Shown here in pieces: positions 46,701-57,300 of a stretch of 64,000 nucleotides of DNA. Numbering within the stretch: the first letter of the stretch is position 1; each line of letters begins with the position of its first letter. The notes below the pieces were generated by a model. It saw only the letters and a program-made list of their open reading frames with translations, was not told where the DNA came from and did no database searches. Position numbers and translations under genes: made by a program. The stretch lies in contig JAKSNS010000001.1 of assembly GCA_024399545.1 (NCBI GenBank), positions 1-64,000 of the forward strand, given 5' to 3'. The stretch comes from Paludibacteraceae bacterium. Lineage in GTDB: Bacteria; Bacteroidota; Bacteroidia; Bacteroidales; Paludibacteraceae.

Positions 46701-46988
46701 ACTGACCTCACTCAGACCCCTTGGGAAGACGAGGTCTCCTTCCTCCCTCTCGGTGATGGTTATTACCGTATCTCATGCGTCCGCAAAGGTGTTATCTTCT
46801 CCATCTATGACTTGAACGGAAGGATTATACGTTCGTTCGATGTTGGGCTTGTTGACCCTAACGACGACATCCATGACCCTCACCACAGCGGCGGCACAGT
46901 TTTCCACCTCGACAAAACCAACCAGTTGTACATCTTCACATTCTGGTATAACACTAAGAGGCTCAAGTCAGGTAAGTTCATCCGCTAA
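37722..46988 (+). CDS. giant secreted protein with about 30 cadherin-like repeats
   Basis: A 3,088-aa secreted protein. Signal peptide MKKNLLLFLLLFVSVLAWSQ; residues about 25-265 look like a PCMD (putative carbohydrate metabolism) domain. About 15 beta-sandwich repeats of the cadherin-like type (PF12733-like) of some 80-90 residues follow, each with LxxIxVDGxxIxGFxP, then LPxGTT, GDxxQT and AEDGSxRTYxIxF. A second PCMD-like region (about 1,530-1,740) interrupts, then about 15 more repeats. The C-terminus (SIYDLNGRIIRSFDV, KSGKFIR) resembles a T9SS sorting end. It is likely a fibrous surface adhesin or matrix protein. ATG 37722 is set by the promoter. It is bracketed by MITE-like elements. Confidence 0.85.
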   Translation: MKKNLLLFLLLFVSVLAWSQYQLPNSSFETYESDAAHSGAGIRPTSWNASNVSQFGLEMTVLTQDNNGHTGKCAHLKNVTVIGQTSPAWISLGTPWAYLESIAKVNEATAGTDGGTAWTHRPDSVEVWIKRTNNGSEEAFIVYYAWTGTFRGDRYKGKNGQCASTTHYDEESDIRQAFNGNACGTSVMGTQVAEGHWRNATQYPNWTKITVPITYLSNDVPEKMNLILSGGNYPNARSADIHEGSELWVDDVRLIYSSKAHELLLNNRTMTGFNQDTHTYTYTLGATSTTVPTIVPKRSGRRLDASEYTINYGAIGDTTTITINAEDGSSSTTYKILFTTQLSQNSRLADIMVDGTSVTGFNPLIFNYNIALPFGTTTYPTITYTLGEDGQTATVNTPSSFPGTATVTCTAADPAFSTVYSLNFSVAPLNDNTLTDIKVNGKTINGFRPTRNSYVVELPTGTTADPVVTYTTAYPNDQIIVVTNNGLAGGVTITVTPQGTTNTRTYRLNFVITASTYSYLNDLRLDGQTIDGFDPEVFVYYDTLPIGTTQIPNVAWTAGDEYQTITYQPSGIDGTAKVTVTAQAGNSSIYRINFTTLKSTNTALNAIMLDGELIGGFDPDVTNYTVALPLGVTTPPTITWLAGDEYQSITFQDGGLTMASRIVVRASGGATRTYSITFTTTQSSNSRLASLMLGGVQIDGWDPDVTEYAIVLPHGTTSLPNITWTPGDNYQTIRKVEGGVNGDTRITVKAQDGSSTIYIIHFSVLTNTCNYLTSIMIDGTVLPDFNRDTLNYAYQLAGGTTVLPSISYTKGDESQTVAVNRGGVNGVSTITVRAEDGSSRTYSIAFSVAKSANAFLRGISVDNVALAGFDPEVLNYDYEIPATATACPQITVEKNEGQNVTITVPNVIGMVRITVTPETGTQNVYTINIHYPQSSNKLLAGINIDGAPLAGFVATVRNYTYNLTSTALPTVEGVAGDPLQTVHTNTDPARLESRIYVRAESGDTANYTVTFIRRVSSVCQLNDLKVAGTTIASFAPTTFNYSYTLAQGTTVAPAITYTLADPQASVVMTTPALDGTATVTVTAADGMTSSTYTVEFAFLKSSDAALNAVTRNGVNIPAEQFVNDTATITLNYGDALPTIGYVRGNDRQTVMLANAGLQGTDIVVYAEDSTVRHYSVRFHTIPSNNSKLQGLNIDGFNPNVTTYNITLPWRTRTQPQLEPRPAEESQSVAVAYGGINGATTITVTAADGVSRTVYTINYNIKKSSVNYLENLYYDGASIPAFDRDRLSYSIAIPAETTTTPKLTWDLALAPDGTDVIEQTVRYVERPLNDTSFVIVTAEDGSQRTYSVTFRIQESTLDNLLTMIALNGEPLAGFDPNRFNYDVSLPIGTTVFPLVSYVKMFDSQSVEITSDGTDGLTIIKVRSNRRDNDSTIYTIHSEVSTVSSARLTSVTVDGTIFSSFKPTQTSYILSVNEKPEIEVVAATGCSTNILVDNDKKMAIEVTDGVNTEQYVFHYFYQTDVIPNQNFVEWEAASHKGSKPVGWTTPGDVVGCYTWTFLSTCTGSEVASLGGNGGVVLQTTREGDANAIYGSIPGMITTGTMTMNLASAGGSTSSVSGSIPFRNTPQQLYVEYMPIESKSMDNWRMWVNMFDGNTSKQSLFSGSFNNPNEWNDAYLNIDYAGINNVSAMNICLNSGHSENASSYGGITKRTSTVHFRNLHFIYNSALSSISVDGMPLEGFSESTYDYNFVLDAEYSGRPQITMTGQVDDQEHRVAWSEWVNGVLTATIRSIGEDGDQYTEYRIHFTRGNSSNNTLQSITVGGNPLQGFNPSVTSYTVPVTAGLVTLPDLCVVKGSSHSVVTITRGNFSYNIHVVAEDGSARNYSITFASAGHSDSRLADLIIDNHQEVVFDPDTYIYTYNLGAYEAYPRLDFLRMNGEQSVDATDSLITVTAGDGSVSRYVINAVRSVVAPTSRLTDLTIDGEDIHGFSPDTYEYTIDMTGRPSYSYAFSGYSENDRLSVNATRDSLAITVTNATYVVRFARTLGSDDRLSYIRQDGSSIANFDDAIYNYVVTIPYQTNPEFTTRTAASDASLNLLPVANGYDIVATAADGVTTHTTNLRFTPELDTANTLSAIYINGAMLARVGDGYIANTVFRPTTTEYDITLLGDEPKLVQPTMPSISAVATSRDAKVTIMRGTTSTPTIITVLSANGYERDYTLNMEVERSSNTYLSDLAVNYTTVAGFNPTVAAYTYTLAVGETQPVITYSPGDAFQSVEVNTYPSHAEVVVTAESGAVRTYSITFNSSHSSDARINNLLIDGSPIPGFNPNVNDYVVTLPIGTVNAPTVTVVAGDDSQSITVNEGGIDAPTSIVVTAGDGSTTRFYTVTFDVTRSAVDTLSMIYVDGTPLGGFAGKQQNYSMVLPIGVSSMPLVTFDLGDEYQSATLSADTENLIASIQVEAQNGSSRNYLVTFYTQDSHNAQLQQIFMDGDSLDGFAPDTYSYEIYLPVGTTRIPELSWIEGDNYQTINYTAATSVDGIATISVLAGDGYGSRNYTVQFHRTRSSNALLNSISINGTPIYDFDPHTFVYHDTMAVMPLIEFVPGDEYQTFDTIQGSLGSAHVIAVHAEDMTTELYTINVMPVRSSNANLSDISVNGNTIANFDPEQFNYVVEVPYGQTTLPYISFAAAEPGVQNVFPIFANTLSDTTYIYVTAEDGVTRNTYSISYRTGLSDNANLSDIRIFGETLSRRSPYYECDNDFSSDEFIYNIVLPNGMDSIPLIEFTTEVPDVHSATLTVNDSLFAATIEVISQDMLVINEYELRFSVKPSSNAILADLSQADGLLTGFDPNVFDYEVTYPQGTDTASLPKISDITYVKGNPGQSVLVSQNVPTEMVVSVIAEDGVTSNAYFITYLIDRSDNSLLKDIIIKGRSIKNFVPERKSYEYIIEAGDTVPSITAIPSDSLTQVVDITMGFAEDTSYIYVTAEDGSYSTYTIFFANSKTDLTQTPWEDEVSFLPLGDGYYRISCVRKGVIFSIYDLNGRIIRSFDVGLVDPNDDIHDPHHSGGTVFHLDKTNQLYIFTFWYNTKRLKSGKFIR

Positions 46989-47005
46989 TCTGGTTACCGC
47001 ACTAC

Positions 47006-47047
47006 AAAAAAGGCTGACTTCTGTTTTCTTGAAGTCAGCTTTTTTTT
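47006..47047 (+). terminator. intrinsic terminator of the giant gene
   Basis: AAAAAAGGCTGACTTC and GAAGTCAGCTTTTTTT form a strong hairpin with a U-run just after the stop at 46988. Confidence 0.9.
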
Positions 47048-47069
47048 GCCCTGGGAGTGGGGCTATTTA

Positions 47070-47316
47070 GGCTCTATAACGAATTAAGTTGGTAAGTTCG
47101 CCTAAGCGGTTGGCAATGTGCATATCAGCAAAAGAATAGTTATAGAGGCATAGTTCTACTAGAACGCTGCGCTTTTCTATGTGTTCTAGTTCTAGAAGAT
47201 TGCTTTAGCGGGATGGCTTAACTGGCACACGCCACAGGTTTGCATGATTTTTCTGAGTTTGTATGTAGTTTTGCTATTAGCTTATGAATGTATTACACAC
47301 GAAACGTTATAGAGCC
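47070..47316. mobile_element. 247-bp MITE-like element
   Basis: Starts GGCTCTATAACGAAT (47070) and ends in the complement of GGCTCTATAACGTTTCG (47300-47316). It shares the end sequence of the element at 37113 but differs inside. Together the two bracket the giant gene. A solitary right-end-like copy is at 12154. No gene inside. Confidence 0.6.
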
Positions 47317-47334
47317 AAAAAAATTCTACTTTCC

Positions 47335-47367
47335 TTGCGTTAATGTCAGAAAAAAGTAGTAACTTTG
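47335..47367 (+). promoter_or_regulatory. promoter of the 340-aa secreted protein gene
   Basis: TTG at 47335-47337 and TAACTTTG at 47360-47367, 22 bases apart, just outside the MITE-like element. Confidence 0.7.
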
Positions 47368-47375
47368 CAGCCAGT

Positions 47376-47507
47376 TTGAGAGAGGTCTCAACAAAGGAGG
47401 GATATAACCGATGGGACAGATATCCCTCGGAGACGAAGCAAGCTCCGTCTTTACAGGGGTTAGCGTGCAGTTATATAGAAGTCTGAATAAAACCAAAAAC
47501 AACAAGT
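47376..47507 (+). promoter_or_regulatory. structured 5' leader
   Basis: A leader of about 130 bases holds stacked hairpins: TTGAGAgaggTCTCAA (47376-47391), GGGATAT/ATATCCC (47399-47426) and a GACG/CGTC stem around 47432-47450. No known riboswitch was recognised. Confidence 0.45.
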
Positions 47508-48530
47508 ATGAAAAAATTATTACTTTCAGTCGTCGCTTTGTTGGCGGCAATTACGGTCTCAGCAAGGGACTTACAGTACAAATTGGTCAGATATAGTGAC
47601 GATTATGGCTATGAGACCACCGAGTTTATCTATGACGCACAGCACAAGATGATTGCCACGCACACCGTGGTTGATGACATCGAGGGCTATGAGTTTTATG
47701 ACTCAATCAGATACGACGACAACGGCAATCTGGTGAAAATCAGCGAGTGGCAGTTGATCAATAATGAGTTCAAATTGGTCAATTACGTTGATTACACCTA
47801 CGATGCCCAAAACCGCATAACCAGCCGCAGTAACTACAACCTGATTGGCGGCACTTTCGAGTTAGGTGGCATATACACATACATTTACGACGAGGCAGGC
47901 AACCACACGCTGACCTATCTGGATATGGGTGGCGTTCGCTACCAGCAGATTGAATACACCTACGAAGAGGGGAAACTGGTCGAGGAGATCTGGAAGAACA
48001 CGGAAGACCCATTCTATGGTGGCCAAATGCTGATCTCGGAAAAGATTACTTACGACTACAACATCGAGGGAAAGCTTACCGCCAAGTACGACAGCATGTA
48101 TGAGGCTAACGCCTACACCCTTTACAAACGTCACGAATACAGTTATGACAAGGATGGCAACTGCGAGTCGCACAAGTCATTCGACGGTTCGGCAAACGAA
48201 ACCGAGCGTCGCGTCTACACCTATTGCGACAAGCTGAAGGAGGAGACCCTCATGCCTTACACCCCTGAGATGACCCGCCCAGAGGACACCGAGTATAACG
48301 TTAACGTCTATACTAAGGAGGAGTATTGGGCATTGGACGCAAACTGGCATCTACAACACATTTGCGACTACAATTATGAATATGTGGGCATCAACGAGAG
48401 TGGCGTTGAGGACGTAAACGACAACGTCATCAGAAAAGCCATGGCGGTCAAGAAAATCCTCATCGACGGTCGCCTATATATAGAATGTGGTGACAAAATG
48501 TATGACCTGAATGGCAGAAGGGTAAAATAA
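47508..48530 (+). CDS. secreted YD-repeat-like protein
   Basis: A 340-aa exported protein with signal peptide MKKLLLSVVALLAAITVSA. It consists largely of YD/RHS-like repeats in short form: YDDNGNLVKISEW, YDAQNRITSRSNY, YDEAGNHTLTYL, YDKDGNCESHKSF. The C-terminus (ILIDGRLYIECGDKMYDLNG, then RRVK) looks like a short T9SS-type sorting tail. Bacteroidetes secrete many such repeat proteins; the ligand is not predictable. It has its own promoter and a structured leader. Confidence 0.72.
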   Translation: MKKLLLSVVALLAAITVSARDLQYKLVRYSDDYGYETTEFIYDAQHKMIATHTVVDDIEGYEFYDSIRYDDNGNLVKISEWQLINNEFKLVNYVDYTYDAQNRITSRSNYNLIGGTFELGGIYTYIYDEAGNHTLTYLDMGGVRYQQIEYTYEEGKLVEEIWKNTEDPFYGGQMLISEKITYDYNIEGKLTAKYDSMYEANAYTLYKRHEYSYDKDGNCESHKSFDGSANETERRVYTYCDKLKEETLMPYTPEMTRPEDTEYNVNVYTKEEYWALDANWHLQHICDYNYEYVGINESGVEDVNDNVIRKAMAVKKILIDGRLYIECGDKMYDLNGRRVK

Positions 48531-48547
48531 CCCCATTCATCCATTGT

Positions 48548-48589
48548 AAAAAAAGTCACTCTCCGCATATCAAAACGAAGAGTGACTTT

Positions 48590-48591
<2 letters not shown>
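48548..48591. terminator. bidirectional terminator
   Basis: AAAAAGTCACTCT and AGAGTGACTTTTT form a stem with A-run and T-run on opposite sides. It lies between convergent genes and ends at the stop of the sialidase gene. Confidence 0.88.
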
Positions 48592-53414
<4,823 letters not shown>

Positions 53415-53418
53415 ATTG

Positions 53419-56127
53419 TTATTGTTTATGTTGTTCGCGGGTTAAGTCGTTGATAGTCTTGACAGGGTTGAACGTAACAAGCGGTACTTGTACGAAAACA
53501 GTGTTCCAATCACTCATTGCGCCATTCCATAGGCCAGGGAGTTCGAGGGCTTTGAGTTGACGGCCGTTGTGACTCTTGGAAGAAATAAAGCCGGTCTGAG
53601 GGTCAGTATAACGGCGAAGGTCAAAGTGATTACCGTTGTGGTCACGCAAGGAGCATACCAAATCAACAGGATTGAAATGTGTGCCGTCGTTGAACATAGT
53701 GACGTAATCGGCGTTGCTCTTGTCAATCTGGCTTGACTCAAGGATTTGGAGGGAGGTAGTGCCGTCAGGATTTTCAGCCACGAAAGGGCCGCCGCCTGGT
53801 TCGCCGACGTTAGGAACCATACCGCAGACGCGTATTGGACGGTTGAGCTTCTCCAAAAGGTATTCACGCGTCACAGGCTGTGAGGTGTGAATGCAGAGTT
53901 GGTTTTCGACAAAGGCGGCAACCTCGTCAAGAGGCATTCCGGGGTTGTTTTCCATTTGGGTAATAAAGGAGAAGACGCGTTGCTGGATTTCGACCAAAAC
54001 GCCAGCCAAAAGTTCCTTGTAACGGACTGTCTCAGCCTTCAAGCGATCAGGGACGACATTATCTATATTCTTGATAAACACGATGTCGGCATCTATATCG
54101 TTGAGGTTTTCAATCAAAGCGCCATGACCAGCAGGTCGGAAAAGCAAAGAGCCGTCATCATTACGGAAGACGGTATTGTCAGGGTTTACGGCTATTGTGT
54201 CAGTGGATGGCTTCTGCTCGGAGAAAGTTATATCGTACTTAACGCCAAACCTGGACTCATATTTGCCAACGACCTCTTTTACTTTGTTTTTGAAAAGTTC
54301 CAGATGCTCGTGAGAGACGGTGAAATGAACCTTGGTTTGTCCGTTTATGGCAGAATACGAACTTGCCTCGACAAGATGCTCCTCCATTGCCGTGCGTACT
54401 TCATTGTCATACTTATGGAATGGCAAAAGTCCTTTTGGCAAGTTTGCGTATTTTTCGAGGAATTTGGTTATGAACTCCTTAGGAGCAGGGGTAGGCTGAG
54501 GGATATCGAAAGGCAGGGCATGAAGTTGGGAGAAAAAATGCTTCTCGAAATCAGTCTGCGGGGTGTCGTAGCCAGCGTCGCGGAAGGCGAAAAGGTCTTT
54601 GAACATACGAGTAGCCGCCCCAGATGCAGGGACGAACTTGACAATCTTGCGTCTGCCATTCTTGTATGAATGCCAGGCACTAATAAGGCGTTCAATCTCG
54701 TCCTCGTCAGGATTGGCGATGTGTGTGCCAAGTTGCGCAGGGGCAATGATTTTGAGGAAAGGGAAGCCTGTGCGGAAAATGTGTTTCTGTTCGCTAATCT
54801 GCTGGACAGTCAAGCCGTGGGCAGTAAGCTGGCGAATGTCTTTGTCGGTCAACATATTGTCAGTGCGGAATTTAAGCATTTTTTTTGAGTTATCTCTATT
54901 AGCGAGTCGTTTTTCTGGAGCGTCAAGCCAGTTTGAAGTCTTTTTCCACCATTGTTTATGCCCAAGGTGGGTAGCAGAGCTGAAATCCTTGAGGAAAAGC
55001 ACAAACCAAGTCTCTTGGGTTTTAGATGAGGTGAGGAAGAAATAGGTTCCCCAAGTCAGGATGAGCGATGAAACGATGACAACATAAAGTTGCTCGGTGA
55101 AACCAGCAATGAAAAACTTGACGCTTATCGCCCAAATCAGCACAACAAGCATATCAATGCAAATCTCTATGAATGTGATTGCTATGTGTGAAATTCCGAC
55201 CTTGACGAAAGCATGGTGGAGGTGGGTTTTGTCAGGGTGGAAAGGGCTTTTGTGGTGTAAAATCCTCATAATCATAACGCGCAAAGTGTCGAAGACAGGA
55301 ACGCTGACGATGGCAAGGGCAAGAGCCACAAAACCAACGCCTTGGAAATCGGGATTAGCTTCAAGGATATTCTGTCCGCTGAGCAGGTAAATCGTCAGCC
55401 AGCAAATAAGAGTGCCCATCATCATCGTGCCAGCGTCACCGATAAACATCTTGGAACTTTTGCCGAAGATGTTATGCACGAGGAAAGGGAAAAGAGCCGC
55501 AGCGGTTGATATTGAGAGGATTGCGTTGGCGGTGTCACCTACCTTGATGAAGGTGATTGAGAAATAGATAAAGATGGTCATGCAGAGGCCACTGGAGAGA
55601 CCGTTGACGCCATCGACCATATTGACGGCATTAATAATCCCGACACAGGCGAAAACGGTGAGAGGGACGGCTATGTGCCAGGAAAAGAGGTTGATATGCC
55701 ATAAACCATGCAATGAGTCGATGCACATTCCAGAGCCAACGATTAGCCCTAAGATTGTAATAACCTCGATGATTAGGCGAGAGAGGGGAGAAAGCCCAAT
55801 AATGTCGTCCATAGCACCGACATAAAGCATAATTGCCATAGCGCAAATGATTGGTGCTATGCGTGTTATGGTGTCAGGGATAGGAGTATGGGAAACTATT
55901 GAAGGGATGGTGAAAAAAGCTATTCCGAGAAGTACGCCCACCAAAACGCCGAGGAAAACGGCTATTCCGCCCATCATAGGGACAGGCTCTTTTTGCAACT
56001 TTCGAGCGTCGGGGTTATCGACAAGGTTCTTGTCCTTAGCAATCTTAAGCACCTTGAAATAAGCCCAATGGACTGTCAATAAGGCTATTACAGCTGATGT
56101 CAATATTGCAAGGAGGTTGAAAGACAT
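53419..56127 (-). CDS. fusion: WecA/MraY-family GlcNAc-1-P transferase + DUF4301
   Basis: A 902-aa protein. Residues 1-370 form a polytopic prenyl-phosphate sugar-1-P transferase: NPDARKLQKEPVPMMGGIAV, VGAMDDIIGLSP, NAVNMVDGVNGLSSG and DAGTMMMGT are the family's metal and uridine-site motifs. It would start a glycan on undecaprenyl phosphate. After a linker, residues from about 425 are a full-length DUF4301 domain (MLTDKDIRQLTAHGL, KFVPASGAATRMFKDL), usually a separate ~500-aa cytosolic protein. The junction has an A8 run. The -7 box overlaps an upstream ATG at 56148, so ATG 56127 is chosen. Confidence 0.85.
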   Translation of the reverse strand: MSFNLLAILTSAVIALLTVHWAYFKVLKIAKDKNLVDNPDARKLQKEPVPMMGGIAVFLGVLVGVLLGIAFFTIPSIVSHTPIPDTITRIAPIICAMAIMLYVGAMDDIIGLSPLSRLIIEVITILGLIVGSGMCIDSLHGLWHINLFSWHIAVPLTVFACVGIINAVNMVDGVNGLSSGLCMTIFIYFSITFIKVGDTANAILSISTAAALFPFLVHNIFGKSSKMFIGDAGTMMMGTLICWLTIYLLSGQNILEANPDFQGVGFVALALAIVSVPVFDTLRVMIMRILHHKSPFHPDKTHLHHAFVKVGISHIAITFIEICIDMLVVLIWAISVKFFIAGFTEQLYVVIVSSLILTWGTYFFLTSSKTQETWFVLFLKDFSSATHLGHKQWWKKTSNWLDAPEKRLANRDNSKKMLKFRTDNMLTDKDIRQLTAHGLTVQQISEQKHIFRTGFPFLKIIAPAQLGTHIANPDEDEIERLISAWHSYKNGRRKIVKFVPASGAATRMFKDLFAFRDAGYDTPQTDFEKHFFSQLHALPFDIPQPTPAPKEFITKFLEKYANLPKGLLPFHKYDNEVRTAMEEHLVEASSYSAINGQTKVHFTVSHEHLELFKNKVKEVVGKYESRFGVKYDITFSEQKPSTDTIAVNPDNTVFRNDDGSLLFRPAGHGALIENLNDIDADIVFIKNIDNVVPDRLKAETVRYKELLAGVLVEIQQRVFSFITQMENNPGMPLDEVAAFVENQLCIHTSQPVTREYLLEKLNRPIRVCGMVPNVGEPGGGPFVAENPDGTTSLQILESSQIDKSNADYVTMFNDGTHFNPVDLVCSLRDHNGNHFDLRRYTDPQTGFISSKSHNGRQLKALELPGLWNGAMSDWNTVFVQVPLVTFNPVKTINDLTREQHKQ

Positions 56128-56145
56128 AGAATGCGGTTTATGGCG

Positions 56146-56177
56146 CAAAGTTACGAAAATATTTTGGTTTTGGCAAA
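56146..56177 (-). promoter_or_regulatory. promoter of the fusion gene and its operon
   Basis: TAACTTTG (56153..56146) and TTTG (56177..56174), 20 bases apart. It gives a leader of about 12 bases to the ATG at 56127. Confidence 0.75.
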
Positions 56178-56242
56178 AAAACGAGTAAGTTTTTTGGGGA
56201 AAAAATAAAAGTGGGTTGATTTTTTGGGGAAAGGCACTATAT

Positions 56243-56305
56243 TATAGCCGGTAGAGACGCACTTATAGCCGGTAGAGACGCACTAATAGCCGATTGAGAC
56301 GCTCT
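56243..56305. repeat. three 21-bp tandem repeats
   Basis: TATAGCCGGTAGAGACGCACT starts at 56243 and 56264 (identical); the third copy at 56285 differs at several positions (AATAGCCGATTGAGACGCTC). The period is exactly 21 bp. It lies upstream of the fusion gene's promoter and downstream of the 196-aa gene. Confidence 0.85.
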
Positions 56306-56400
56306 ACGATTTAGTTAGTGAGGCAATCAGAAAAGTAGGTGACAGACTAAATTCAGTTGATACCCAAGGTGTTGCCCTGGGCTATATGTAGATTGCCCTC

Positions 56401-56991
56401 TCAGGGCGCAGGTTTTGCATGACAAAAAGTCGTGTTTTCGGACAGTCTGGGGGGGTGGGCGAAGTAGAAGGGTTGTTTGCCGTCAAAGGCAAGGCGGTCG
56501 GAGAAGAGGTTGAGGCGGATGAAGAGGGTAAGGATTTCGGTAGGTAATTGTCGGTATTTCTTGGAGGTAATGGTGAGTTGTGGGCGGTCAGAAATGAGCG
56601 CAGTGAGGGCATGGGTGTAGGATGCGAGGATAAAGTAACGCACTGAGGTATAGGGGCGTATGTGCTGTGGGTCGTTGAACTTGTTGTAGTTTTCGGGGTG
56701 ACGTGCGAAGTCGGGGTTTGCGCTAATAGCGAGACGGTTATGCTCTTCCATGCGGTGTTTCCATTCAGCGAGTTTGAAGGGAAGGCGCATGTCGAGGGAG
56801 GTGTAGAGTGAGGCGGTCTTAAAGATTTTGCGTGTGCGAATAGTGCCGAGGGTTGGTGGTTTGGTGTTGGGGTTCCAGAGGAGGTAGGCGTAGGTTTTGC
56901 CGTTTATGGTACGGTAATAGACGTCACTACGGCGGCTTAATTTGCCTGAGATTGAGGAAATTGGCTTATTGTCGAAGGTGTAGTCACGCAT
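56401..56991 (-). CDS. hypothetical protein, 196 aa
   Basis: A basic soluble protein of 196 residues with no signal peptide. It has Tyr-rich stretches (YYRTINGKTYAYLLW) but no recognised family. A promoter at 57057 supports expression. The C-terminus (NTTFCHAKPAP) is less ordered. It may be an accessory gene; similar short proteins in Bacteroidetes are unassigned. Confidence 0.6.
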   Translation of the reverse strand: MRDYTFDNKPISSISGKLSRRSDVYYRTINGKTYAYLLWNPNTKPPTLGTIRTRKIFKTASLYTSLDMRLPFKLAEWKHRMEEHNRLAISANPDFARHPENYNKFNDPQHIRPYTSVRYFILASYTHALTALISDRPQLTITSKKYRQLPTEILTLFIRLNLFSDRLAFDGKQPFYFAHPPRLSENTTFCHAKPAP

Positions 56992-57056
56992 ATTGTTGGT
57001 ATTTTGGCTGTAAGTTGTTGATAATCATATTCACTGTCCGTAGGGGGTTCGTAGTG

Positions 57057-57087
57057 CAAAGGTAAGGAATATTTTTGATATAGGCAA
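57057..57087 (-). promoter_or_regulatory. promoter of the 196-aa protein gene
   Basis: TACCTTTG (57064..57057) and TTG (57087..57085) with a 20-base spacer; the leader is about 60 bases. The rest of 56992-57300 holds only this and the promoter of the next gene on the other strand. Confidence 0.7.
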
Positions 57088-57259
57088 GGGTTTTTGGGGG
57101 ATTTTTTTGCCGATAAGTTGTTTTTTTCGTATGTTGGATAAAATGTTAAGAACCCATTGGAAAGTTGCGCCACTTTATATCTGAGAAAATAAGAAAAACG
57201 AACGAATTAGGGGTAAATATTTTTATGGGGAAAATGGTGGTTATTTGGAAAAAAATGCG

Positions 57260-57267
57260 TATATTTG
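57260..57267 (+). promoter_or_regulatory. -7 box of the WG/collagen-like gene
   Basis: TATATTTG lies about 34 bases before the ATG at 57301. The -33 box is weak. Confidence 0.55.
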
Positions 57268-57300
57268 CAAGGCGATATGAGCAGAAATATACTTATTTAT

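Noticed and set aside
53887-54669. 260-aa plus-strand frame inside the DUF4301 region
   Set aside because: Antisense shadow of a conserved domain; no promoter.
56128-56148. Earlier start of the WecA-DUF4301 fusion at 56148
   Set aside because: It overlaps the -7 box, so the mRNA would not contain it.
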